A stretch of DNA of 6,609 bases, taken from the NCBI GenBank assembly GCA_902795625.1, contig CADBLW010000150.1:1-6609 (forward strand). Direction: 5' to 3'. The position numbers and the translations under genes are program-made. Within the stretch, counting starts at the first letter, position 1, and each line of letters starts with the position of its first letter. Below the pieces are notes generated by a model. The model worked only from the letters and a program-made list of their open reading frames with translations. It had not been told where the DNA came from and did not search any database. Positions 1 to 5,533 of this stretch are shown here, piece after piece. Source of the DNA: an uncultured Lachnospiraceae bacterium (GTDB lineage: Bacteria; Bacillota; Clostridia; Lachnospirales; Lachnospiraceae).

Positions 1-47
1 GGCCGCACGGCAGAAAAGCTGCGTGACGAAGCATCGACCGCACAAAA

Positions 48-70
48 AAGGAAGCCGCTGGGGCTTCCTT
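48..70. terminator. Hairpin terminator left of the 108-aa gene
   Basis: A 9-bp perfect stem (48-56 with 62-70, core GGAAGCC/GGCTTCC) closes a 5-nt loop. An A-run (44-49) lies on its left flank, so the textbook U-tract appears on minus-strand RNA. On plus-strand RNA the stem is followed only by TTGTC. It may work in both directions, most likely ending a plus-strand gene to the left: one frame at the window edge stops at TGA 24-26, although the other two frames run past it. The structure is clear; which transcript it serves is inference. Confidence 0.5.
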
Positions 71-98
71 GTCAAATCACATACTATTCAGAATTCAC

Positions 99-103
99 AG
101 GAG
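99..103 (+). promoter_or_regulatory. Ribosome binding site that fixes the 108-aa gene start
   Basis: AGGAG lies 8 nt before the ATG at 112. It matters because the same reading frame is open without a stop back to base 1, so the start cannot be set by an upstream stop. The Shine-Dalgarno match and the hairpin at 48-70 both argue that translation begins at 112. Confidence 0.75.
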
Positions 104-111
104 TAAAACAT

Positions 112-438
112 ATGGTTCTCAGAAAAGATCTTCTTTCCATCGGCTTCTACAAACTGAGCGCGTTTCACGGAAGCGACGGCCCTCTCAACTACCGCATCGA
201 AATGTTCAAGGTCGAGGACGGCGTTGACGAAAAGGGCGAGAAAAAATACAAGATCGGCGGTCTCCGCCTCATCACCTACCCGGGCCCGTACAACTACGAC
301 AACACGGATGACTCGCTGAAGGAGGCGAAGGATTTTCCGTTTGAGGCGGCAAGCCTCGACGCGATCACTGACTATCTGAATTCCGGTGTCCCGCTCGCTC
401 ACATCAACGAGCGGCTTGCTCAAAGCACGACCGAGTAA
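112..438 (+). CDS. Small conserved-looking protein of unknown function, 108 aa
   Basis: Function not recognised. The protein is 108 aa, soluble and rich in charged and aromatic residues. It has no signal peptide, no membrane segment and no Cys or His cluster that would suggest metal binding. The N-terminal half (KDLLSIGFYKLSAFHGSDG, then YRIEMFKVED) alternates in a way that suggests beta strands. It is followed by a short strand (LRLITYPGPYNYDNT) and a helical C-terminus (residues about 70-104, FPFEAASLDAITDYLNSGV). The overall pattern resembles small single-domain proteins common in Clostridia, but I cannot name a family. The start is supported by AGGAG at an 8-nt spacing. The gene ends one base from the stop of the convergent NA37-like gene, so there is no room for a terminator between them. 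The codon pattern and RBS favour a real gene. Confidence 0.75.
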   Translation: MVLRKDLLSIGFYKLSAFHGSDGPLNYRIEMFKVEDGVDEKGEKKYKIGGLRLITYPGPYNYDNTDDSLKEAKDFPFEAASLDAITDYLNSGVPLAHINERLAQSTTE

Positions 439-439
439 A

Positions 440-1438
440 TCACAGTACGATCGACTGAATATCCTTGAGAAGGATCGTGATCGTGCCGTCCTCCGCCTGC
501 ACGTACTCCACGTAATCGGGGTTGCGCAGGTAGTTGACCGGCACCAGCAGCTCGATGCCGTTGTCCGTCACGATCTTCTGTTTGCGCGTCAGCGCGCGCT
601 CCGTCTTCGGGCTCACCGTGATGGGCTCCGTGGGGATCTTCGCGACCTCCATGCGCTCGTGGAACCGCTCTCCCGCGGTCTCGCTGTCGGAAAATACCGT
701 CTGCTCCACGACGGGCACGCTCACGCACCCCGTCGCCTCGGCGTGGTTCGCGACCTCGGTCTTGTACTCCATGATCTTCTCCGGCACCTGTTCCTTCGGA
801 TAGCACTCGCGGATGACCTCGACCGCAGCCTCGCTCATCACTTCTACCGTCTTCTTCTCCGATGCTTTGGCGCGAAGCTGAAGCACCGTCTCCGCAAGGT
901 AGTTGACCTTGCATTCATCGATATACGCCTCCACGTCCGCCACGCGCGCGACACCGTTCACGACATCCGCCGTAAAATACTCACATCCCCGCAGCGACGC
1001 CTTGGGCATCACCTTCGAGTTCAGGATCCAGGACACCTCGCCCTCCGGGCTCAGGCGGCACTGGAACATCTCCGTGTAGGGCATTTTAAACATTGCCACG
1101 TGGGGCCGCTCCTGCGCGAGGAAGAAGGTGAAGATCGCGCAGCCGGGGCGCATCGTCGCATTGTCGCGGACAAGCGCGTACAGCACCTCCGAAAGGGTGC
1201 TCACCATCGCCTCCAGCCCCTCGGGCTCCTTCGGCGCCACTTCCGCAAGATAATCATCCCCGCCGTACGAAGCGGTCCTCGCCGCCGTGTCCGACAGCGC
1301 CGCCGCGCACAGTTTGGCCGTGTAGCCGTACAGCGCATCCTCCGGGTCCAGCTTCACCTCGTTGTATTTCGGCGACGGAAGCACCGGATCAATGGTGCAC
1401 AAATACGTCTTATAAAGTTCAATATCTCCTGCCTTCAT
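440..1438 (-). CDS. NA37/YejK-like nucleoid-associated protein, 332 aa
   Basis: Probable member of the 37-kDa nucleoid-associated protein family (NA37, E. coli YejK/NdpA). These proteins bind to the nucleoid in the cytoplasm, and their precise role is poorly known. The length of 332 aa matches the usual 330-340. The clearest signature is the C-terminal block at residues 286-327 (QKIVTDNGIELLVPVNYL, then EYVQAEDGTITILLKDI), which has the family's 'I.TD.GIE...P' and 'F...DGTI.I..K.I' pattern. The centre (98-165) has the expected beta-rich stretch with AIFTFFLAQ and HVAMFKMPY. Residues 170-212 fit the long middle helix. Start: ATG with GGAGG at a 5-nt spacing (1444-1448). It is the last gene of a minus-strand cluster, 63 bp after the 88-aa gene, and it converges on the 108-aa gene. 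The family call rests on remembered pattern rather than alignment, and the N-terminus is more diverged than the C-terminus. Confidence 0.72.
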   Translation of the reverse strand: MKAGDIELYKTYLCTIDPVLPSPKYNEVKLDPEDALYGYTAKLCAAALSDTAARTASYGGDDYLAEVAPKEPEGLEAMVSTLSEVLYALVRDNATMRPGCAIFTFFLAQERPHVAMFKMPYTEMFQCRLSPEGEVSWILNSKVMPKASLRGCEYFTADVVNGVARVADVEAYIDECKVNYLAETVLQLRAKASEKKTVEVMSEAAVEVIRECYPKEQVPEKIMEYKTEVANHAEATGCVSVPVVEQTVFSDSETAGERFHERMEVAKIPTEPITVSPKTERALTRKQKIVTDNGIELLVPVNYLRNPDYVEYVQAEDGTITILLKDIQSIVL

Positions 1439-1472
1439 GGCAACCTCCGAATATCAGTCAAATTTCAATAAT

Positions 1473-1500
1473 GACGGTTTCAACGCCCGTCTGTTTTTTT
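1473..1500 (+). terminator. Weak plus-strand terminator-like hairpin
   Basis: GACGG (1473-1477) pairs with CCGTC (1487-1491) across a 9-nt loop, followed by TG and seven Ts (1494-1500). The orientation suits plus-strand RNA only. On the minus strand the A-run precedes the hairpin, so it should not stop the hydrolase-cluster message. No plus-strand gene ends nearby, so it could only stop antisense transcription across the NA37-like gene. The stem is short and this may be chance. Confidence 0.25.
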
Positions 1501-1501
1501 C

Positions 1502-1768
1502 TCAAATTTTCTCGGAATATTTTCCGACATTTTGCGTCTTATGCGAAAAATTCTGCAGCTTCCCGGTGTACTCCGTGATCTTGATGCGGTAGTGCTCGAT
1601 CTGTTTTTCGTTGAGCTTGCCCGCATCCATCAGCTCCGCATAGCGCTTCTTCAGCTCCTCCAGGTCCTCCTTCGTCGCGTCGCGATAGTTGTTCGACGCG
1701 TTCAGGTGCAGCCTCGTGAGGATCTGCTCCAGCTCACTGTGAGTCTCTTTCTTAAAAAAGGAAAACAT
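1502..1768 (-). CDS. 88-aa charged helical protein of unknown function
   Basis: No family recognised. The protein opens with MFSFFKKE, a short aromatic and basic N-terminus seen on many small peripheral or cytoplasmic proteins. Two highly charged helical stretches follow: residues about 11-24 and 33-72 (KEDLEELKKRYAELMDAGKL, then NEKQIEHYRIKITEYTGKL), with heptad-like spacing that would allow a coiled coil or helical hairpin. The tail (73-88) is polar. There is no signal peptide or membrane helix. The frame is open further upstream, to an ATG at 1921, but that extension lies inside the hydrolase gene and reads as Gly/Arg-rich shadow sequence. The ATG at 1768 has GGAGGG 6 nt upstream and begins 23 bp after the hydrolase stop. 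The spacing implies co-transcription and probably translational coupling with the hydrolase. Confidence 0.75.
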   Translation of the reverse strand: MFSFFKKETHSELEQILTRLHLNASNNYRDATKEDLEELKKRYAELMDAGKLNEKQIEHYRIKITEYTGKLQNFSHKTQNVGKYSEKI

Positions 1769-1774
1769 GTGTTG

Positions 1775-1780
1775 CCCTCC
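1775..1780 (-). promoter_or_regulatory. Ribosome binding site that fixes the 88-aa gene start
   Basis: GGAGGG on the minus strand lies 6 nt before the ATG at 1768, inside the 23-bp gap after the hydrolase stop codon. It selects the 88-aa start over the longer open frame that begins at 1921 and overlaps the hydrolase. Confidence 0.75.
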
Positions 1781-1791
1781 GTTCTGTCTGA

Positions 1792-2706
1792 TCAAACCAT
1801 GTGCGCCCGGAAGAAATCCGTCTGCTCCCGGTTGGCCTTCTCGCCCTCCTCGAGGTACATGTTCACCTGGAACACGTGTCCGACCTCCTTCGCCTCCGGC
1901 GAGCCGAAAATCCTGCAGCACACCTCAACCCCGCGCGACTCGATGAGCTTCGCCGTCGGCTCGCACTCGATGAGCAGCGGATCGTTGTATGCCGAGAAGA
2001 TATAGGTCGGCGGATAGTCCGCCGTGATGTTCGCAAGCACCTCGGTCCTGGGATCGTCATAAAGCTTCTCATCCCCGAAGTAGTCAAGGAGCATCGGGTT
2101 TCTGCGCGCTTCCTCCGTATCCCCGTTGAAGCGGTACGTTCCGCAGGACAGCCCGATCGCGCGCACGCGGACATTTTCCGGGATCGCAAGCCCGAACAGC
2201 GCACCGTACTCCCGGTTGGTCAGGATACAGGAAACCTGGCTCACAAGCTGCGCGCCCGCGGAATCCCCGACAAGGAACACGTTCGAGGTGTCCAGCCCGT
2301 ACCGGTCCGCATTGTCCGAAACCCACCGAAGCACCGCGATCGCGTCCTCAATGGGCGACGGAAAATGAAACTCCGGCGCCAGGCGGTAGTTGTAATTCAC
2401 CACGGCAAATCCAAACTCCGCAAGGTGCATGCAATAGAAGCGGTAAAGCTCCTTATCGCCGTAGAAGAACCCGCCGCCGTGGATGCTCACGATCACCGGC
2501 CACCTGCCGGCCGCGGTCTTTCCGCTCTCCGCCGTCTCCTTCGGCACATAGATATCCAACAAATTCCACGTATCGTACGGACCGTACGAAATGTCACGGT
2601 ATTTTTCGACTGTCTCCGGCTCTGTCAAGCCGGCGTCGCGCTTCGCGTCGCTCTGCGCCCACGCCTTGCGCATCGCAATTACCCGTTCCGGTATTGTGCT
2701 CATCAT
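1792..2706 (-). CDS. HSL-type (family IV) alpha/beta hydrolase, probable carboxylesterase, 304 aa
   Basis: Cytoplasmic serine hydrolase of the hormone-sensitive-lipase-like group, expected to cleave short acyl or acetyl esters; the natural substrate is unknown. Visible elements in order are the oxyanion motif HGGG (76-79), a YNYRLAPE-type strand and turn (104-111), the nucleophile elbow GDSAG with Ser149 (147-151), the probable catalytic Asp242 in SAYNDPL, and the probable catalytic His277 in GHVF. The 304-aa length is normal for the family. No signal peptide is visible. Tandem ATGs occur at 2706 and 2703. AGGAGGG (2713-2719) is 6 nt from the first and 9 nt from the second, so either could be used. 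It is the first gene of the minus-strand cluster, behind a strong promoter, and is divergent from the TetR gene. In this family such an enzyme may deacetylate sugars or detoxify esters; nothing here decides which. Confidence 0.9.
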   Translation of the reverse strand: MMSTIPERVIAMRKAWAQSDAKRDAGLTEPETVEKYRDISYGPYDTWNLLDIYVPKETAESGKTAAGRWPVIVSIHGGGFFYGDKELYRFYCMHLAEFGFAVVNYNYRLAPEFHFPSPIEDAIAVLRWVSDNADRYGLDTSNVFLVGDSAGAQLVSQVSCILTNREYGALFGLAIPENVRVRAIGLSCGTYRFNGDTEEARRNPMLLDYFGDEKLYDDPRTEVLANITADYPPTYIFSAYNDPLLIECEPTAKLIESRGVEVCCRIFGSPEAKEVGHVFQVNMYLEEGEKANREQTDFFRAHMV

Positions 2707-2757
2707 ATAGTTCCCTCCTCATAAAAGCCCCTGTCACCACGCTCACCTGACCCTTTT

Positions 2758-2786
2758 ATTATACCGAATTCAGGCAGGAGAATCAA
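2758..2786 (-). promoter_or_regulatory. Sigma-A-type promoter of the hydrolase cluster
   Basis: On the minus strand, -35 TTGATT (2786-2781) is followed after exactly 17 nt by a consensus -10 TATAAT (2763-2758). Transcription should start near 2751, about 45 bases before the hydrolase ATG. Short arms CCTGA (2746-2750) and TCAGG (2770-2774) flank the -10, but they are too short to call an operator. Confidence 0.78.
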
Positions 2787-2832
2787 CGACTTCAGCGGGC
2801 CGCGGGCCCATTTTCCGCCCCGGGAAATCCCC

Positions 2833-2861
2833 TTGCCTCTGTCACGCTAATGCGTTATAAT
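2833..2861 (+). promoter_or_regulatory. Sigma-A-type promoter of the TetR gene
   Basis: -35 TTGCCT (2833-2838) and a perfect -10 TATAAT (2856-2861) are separated by 17 nt. The predicted start near 2868 leaves a leader of about 60 nt. It stands back to back with the hydrolase promoter, with 46 bp between the two -35 boxes. That interval is GC-rich and contains two short inverted repeats (2797-2809 and 2812-2827). Confidence 0.8.
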
Positions 2862-2878
2862 GAGACTGCAGTCTTATT
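2859..2878. promoter_or_regulatory. Candidate TetR-family operator
   Basis: A 20-bp palindrome with one mismatched pair, whose core AGACTGCAGTCT (2863-2874) is perfect. It overlaps the last three bases of the -10 and the predicted transcription start of the TetR gene, so bound protein would block RNA polymerase. TetR-family dimers typically bind palindromes of about this size and often repress their own promoter. Assignment to the adjacent regulator is inference. Confidence 0.55.
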
Positions 2879-2927
2879 TTGAAAATGCGCCCCCAAGGGC
2901 GTTTCCGAAGATGGGAGGATTTCTGTT

Positions 2928-3545
2928 ATGGACGCAAAAGCCGCCGCAAGGAAGACCGCAGCTACGCGGGAAAATATCAAAAACGCACTGCTCACCCTGA
3001 TGGAGACGAAGCCGTATCATGACATCAGTGTGCCGGAGATCGTGCTGGAGGCATCGACCGCGCGCTGCACGTTTTATCGGCATTTTCCGACGAAGGATGA
3101 CGTGCTGCTCGCCTGCTGCAAGGACCGGTTTGAGGGACTGTTCCGCTCCATGCAGGAGGAGCCGTCGTACACGTTCCACGACACGAGCCTGGGCTACTAC
3201 CAGTATTGGCAGGAGCACAAGACGTTTCTGCAGCTGCTGCAGAAGCAGGACCTCCTGTTCTTCTTCACGAAAAATCTCGACCGTTTCCTCTACGAGGTGA
3301 CCGGCCGCTCAGGGGCAGAGGACGCGGCGGATGCACCGCCCGCCAAGCAGGTCTACCACTTCTTCTGCAGCATGTCCGCCATGAGCGGTATCCTTCTGTA
3401 CTGGCTGAACAGCGGCTGCCGCGAGTCCGCGGAACAGCTCGCCCAGTTCTACGTCTCCTTCCTCGCCGAGGGCAGCGAGGGCGACAGGGACTGCCGCTAC
3501 TTCCGCGAGCATCATGCCTATCCGTTCGACCCGAACTACGTATAA
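2928..3545 (+). CDS. TetR-family transcriptional regulator, 205 aa
   Basis: DNA-binding one-component regulator acting as a dimer in the cytoplasm. The N-terminal TetR domain spans residues about 13-60, with the helix-turn-helix at 33-52 (SVPEIVLEASTARCTFYRHF) and the typical TFYRHFPTKDDVL close. The C-terminal ligand and dimer domain includes YHFFCSMSAMSGILLYWLNS followed by SAEQLAQFY. That pattern resembles the Firmicutes C-terminal domain seen in DhaS-like regulators (TetR_C_8 type); the ligand is unknown. The 205-aa length is normal. ATG with GGGAGGA at an 8-nt spacing. A small hairpin (2888-2892 with 2897-2901) lies in the leader about 10 nt before the RBS. Divergent placement from the hydrolase and the palindrome on its own promoter suggest autorepression and possibly control of the hydrolase cluster. 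The lipoprotein gene 119 bp downstream could also be a target or be reached by read-through. Confidence 0.9.
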   Translation: MDAKAAARKTAATRENIKNALLTLMETKPYHDISVPEIVLEASTARCTFYRHFPTKDDVLLACCKDRFEGLFRSMQEEPSYTFHDTSLGYYQYWQEHKTFLQLLQKQDLLFFFTKNLDRFLYEVTGRSGAEDAADAPPAKQVYHFFCSMSAMSGILLYWLNSGCRESAEQLAQFYVSFLAEGSEGDRDCRYFREHHAYPFDPNYV

Positions 3546-3570
3546 TTTGTTACTGCGCGCACGCAGCCGA

Positions 3571-3599
3571 CGTACATCACATTTACCTTTTGCCATAAA
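3571..3599 (+). promoter_or_regulatory. Possible extended -10 promoter for the lipoprotein gene
   Basis: CATAAA (3594-3599) preceded by TGC (3591-3593) makes an extended -10. A weak -35, CGTACA (3571-3576), lies 17 nt upstream. Both hexamers are imperfect, so this is tentative. No convincing terminator separates the TetR gene from the lipoprotein gene: a 5-bp stem at 3553-3566 lacks a U-tract. Read-through from the TetR promoter is the alternative. Confidence 0.3.
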
Positions 3600-3602
3600 T
3601 CC

Positions 3603-3616
3603 CGGAAAGATTTCCG
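3603..3616. repeat. Palindrome and CGGAAA repeats in the lipoprotein leader
   Basis: CGGAAA-GA-TTTCCG has perfect 6-bp arms and a 2-bp centre, and lies where the tentative promoter at 3571-3599 would start transcription. Direct copies of CGGAAA recur at 3636-3641 and 3648-3653, the last running into the RBS. This could be a regulator site or an RNA hairpin with a very tight loop. The role is unknown. Confidence 0.4.
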
Positions 3617-3664
3617 TATCTTTCTCAGAAACCGCCGGAAAACGGCACGGAAAGGAGTTAATCA

Positions 3665-5461
3665 ATGAAAGTGTACACGTCTCATCGGGCTTCAAGACTG
3701 ATCGCCCTGCTTCTGACAGCACTCATGCTGACCGGCCTGCTGGCAGGATGCGGAGATTCCGCAACGCCGCGCAAGCCGAAGGATCCCGATTCAAAGCCGA
3801 CCGCCGGGGCCGACACACCGACGCCTGAGGTCACCGGCGAACCGAACCCCACGGACGGACCCGAACCGACCGGCCCGGACATCCCTACCGGCGAACCGCA
3901 ACCGACGGATGAGCCGACGCCTGCTCCGACAGACGAGCCGACACCAACCGCCGAACCGTCGCCGACGGAGACTCCGACGCCGACCCTTACGCCGACACCG
4001 GCGGTCACATTCGGAACCAAAACCGAGGACCTCGAGGGTTTCTGGTACTCCAAGACCATTCAGGGACTTGAGGGCGAGGAGCAGCCCTGCGCCGGCAATC
4101 CGGAGCTGGATTACACACTGGAGCTCTATTTTGAAGACGGTTATGACCGTGCAACACTGACACATCAGATCCCCTTCGATGATCCCTACAATGAATACGG
4201 ATTTGGCCCGGAAACGGATTTCGATCTGAAGTATTCCTTTAACGATGACGAGAAGGAGCTGTATCGCTCCTGGAATTACGGCGTGATCGATTATCTGTCC
4301 AATCCCACGGATATCACCAAAGGACACCTCATTTACTCCTGCATACGCACGGAAAATGATGAGGTTCCCGAGCATGCCCTGCTGATCGTCGACGCACAGC
4401 CTGACGGCACCATCAGCACAGAACTTGTTTACGTCCTCGACAACGGATCCTTCCCGGTCTTCGTAACAACGACCTATACAAAGCCTGCCGTAGCCAACGG
4501 GTGCACCTACGATGACTTCCTCGGCGTATGGCATATGCGTTCCCACGCCGCCTACTATGAGGAGGGTTTCTATGAAGATACTCCGGGTTCCCGTGACATC
4601 CTCGTTTTTAACAAGGATGGCTCTCTGGACAATATCTACCTGATAAGCAGTAACGATGATGATGAGGGCTACCAGGTTCAGGTGAACCATTTCCGCATGC
4701 GCACCGAATTTACGGAAGAGGAACTGGCCATGTACCGCCAATGGGACAAGGATGGTATCATTGTCTGGGGTGAACGTGAGGACGGTGAAGCGGAAGCAAC
4801 CGCAAAAGCCGGCTCCAACATCAAATGCAGACGACTTGTGTATTCCGATGACGACGGCACCCTGCTCTCCATCACCTGGCGCGATTCCTGGGGCACATAC
4901 CTCGCCGTGGATTACATCGCTCACAAAACCGGCGGCACGGATTACGATGACAACCCCATCGACGGCCGTGAATTCATGACCTACTTCACCTACAAGCGGG
5001 ACTTCGTGAGGGAAGAGGGCAAGGAAGATATCGGTAATTACTACGAGGATTTCTTCGGCACATGGAACCTGAAGGAATTCCGCGCTGACGGAGATACTTC
5101 CGTAACCGCATGCGACGACCCGGAGCAGGCAGTGAAACTCCGGATCAACATGTACGGAACAGCGCAGGAAATTTATGAAGGAACGGTAATCGCAAACTAT
5201 GAGCTTCGCGAGAAGAAGTCTTCCTCCGATCCGGCCTGGTATGCGGATTACAACCTTCAGGATGTCGTGACCGACCTGTCCAAGCATCGCATTGTATTCC
5301 GCTGCACGGACTCCACCGGTTATCCCGGCGCGCTGATCGTGATCGACATGAATGAAGACGGCACCATTTCCACCCTGTATTACGGGAAAAATGATGCCGG
5401 AACCTCATACAAGCCTTATAACAAATACACCCTTGAAACCGGTGTTATTCGAAGAGAGTAA
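3665..5461 (+). CDS. Surface lipoprotein with Thr/Pro-rich stalk and three G-x-W lipocalin-like repeats, 598 aa
   Basis: Predicted membrane-anchored extracellular lipoprotein; function not recognised. The signal peptide has basic residues (R8-R11), a hydrophobic core (12-25) and lipobox LLAGC, with the lipidated Cys at residue 29. Residues 33-114 form a Thr/Pro/Glu/Asp-rich stalk with no other structure. Three diverged tandem domains follow. Each opens with an aromatic or Leu-rich G-x-W (G125-F-W127, G287-V-W289, G465-T-W467) and contains a late 'L.V..DGTIS' strand pair (240-251, 391-403, 557-570). Domains 1 and 2 also share an acidic 'E.ELY(R)xW..GxI' segment (195-208, 352-366). The G-x-W opening is typical of lipocalin-like beta-barrels, which bind small hydrophobic ligands, but the fold here is inference. 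The ectodomain is very acidic. ATG with AAAGGAG at a 7-nt spacing. The gene is followed by a strong terminator. Confidence 0.82.
   Translation: MKVYTSHRASRLIALLLTALMLTGLLAGCGDSATPRKPKDPDSKPTAGADTPTPEVTGEPNPTDGPEPTGPDIPTGEPQPTDEPTPAPTDEPTPTAEPSPTETPTPTLTPTPAVTFGTKTEDLEGFWYSKTIQGLEGEEQPCAGNPELDYTLELYFEDGYDRATLTHQIPFDDPYNEYGFGPETDFDLKYSFNDDEKELYRSWNYGVIDYLSNPTDITKGHLIYSCIRTENDEVPEHALLIVDAQPDGTISTELVYVLDNGSFPVFVTTTYTKPAVANGCTYDDFLGVWHMRSHAAYYEEGFYEDTPGSRDILVFNKDGSLDNIYLISSNDDDEGYQVQVNHFRMRTEFTEEELAMYRQWDKDGIIVWGEREDGEAEATAKAGSNIKCRRLVYSDDDGTLLSITWRDSWGTYLAVDYIAHKTGGTDYDDNPIDGREFMTYFTYKRDFVREEGKEDIGNYYEDFFGTWNLKEFRADGDTSVTACDDPEQAVKLRINMYGTAQEIYEGTVIANYELREKKSSSDPAWYADYNLQDVVTDLSKHRIVFRCTDSTGYPGALIVIDMNEDGTISTLYYGKNDAGTSYKPYNKYTLETGVIRRE
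3761..4006 (+). repeat. Low-complexity Thr/Pro/Glu stalk-coding region
   Basis: Inside the lipoprotein gene, irregular repeats of CCGAC(G/A) and GA(G/A)CCG encode units such as DEPTP (residues 82-86 and 90-94) and TPTP. Such stalks commonly hold a domain away from the membrane through the cell wall. Copies are imperfect and short, so length variation between strains by slippage is possible but not shown here. Confidence 0.7.
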
Positions 5462-5478
5462 CAAAAACAAGAGCACCG

Positions 5479-5518
5479 ATAAGGGCTGCGCACTGACATG
5501 GTGCACAGCCCTTATTTT
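5479..5518. terminator. Strong intrinsic terminator between convergent genes
   Basis: A 10-bp stem (5479-5488 with 5506-5515) plus, after one C/A mismatch, a further 4 bp (5490-5493 with 5501-5504) closes a 7-nt loop. On the plus strand the stem runs into TTT after its A-T end, ending the lipoprotein message 18 nt past its stop codon. On the minus strand the tail is CGGTGCTCTTGTTTTTG, a less immediate U-tract. It may therefore also serve the kinase gene, whose stop lies 16 bp away. Confidence 0.88.
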
Positions 5519-5533
5519 CATCGGAAAATGTAT

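Noticed and set aside
1..106. A protein-coding end at the left edge
   Set aside because: One frame closes at 24-26, another at 104-106 and the third is open into the 108-aa gene. Nothing in so short a stretch decides which, if any, is coding.
386..1471. Long plus-strand open frame (361 aa) across the NA37-like gene
   Set aside because: It is antisense to the NA37-like gene, has Arg/Leu/His-rich composition typical of a GC-rich shadow frame, lacks an RBS and overlaps the 108-aa gene.
1502..1921. 139-aa version of the 88-aa gene starting inside the hydrolase
   Set aside because: The added 51 residues overlap hydrolase coding sequence and look like Gly/Arg-rich shadow. A proper RBS precedes the internal ATG at 1768.
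1801..2724. Plus-strand open frame of 307 aa opposite the hydrolase
   Set aside because: Arg/His-rich shadow of the hydrolase gene, whose HGGG and GDSAG motifs prove the coding strand; no RBS.
440..3545. Anti-phage defence cassette (hydrolase, small helical protein, nucleoid protein, TetR)
   Set aside because: No nuclease, helicase, NTPase, toxin or known sensor domain is visible, and there are no mobile-element marks. An ordinary metabolic or housekeeping cluster explains it better.
3553..3566. CTGCG-CGCA-CGCAG hairpin as the TetR terminator
   Set aside because: The stem is only 5 bp and is not followed by a U-tract, so it does not qualify as an intrinsic terminator.
3761..4006. Short-period repeats as a possible CRISPR or minisatellite array
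   Set aside because: The repeats are irregular, in frame, and encode a Thr/Pro/Glu stalk directly after a lipobox; there are no unique spacers of constant length.
3791..5287. Minus-strand open frame of 498 aa opposite the lipoprotein
   Set aside because: Its C-terminal part is Arg-rich reverse reading of the Thr/Pro stalk and the rest is Val/Ile-rich shadow. The plus strand has a signal peptide, lipobox, RBS and terminator.
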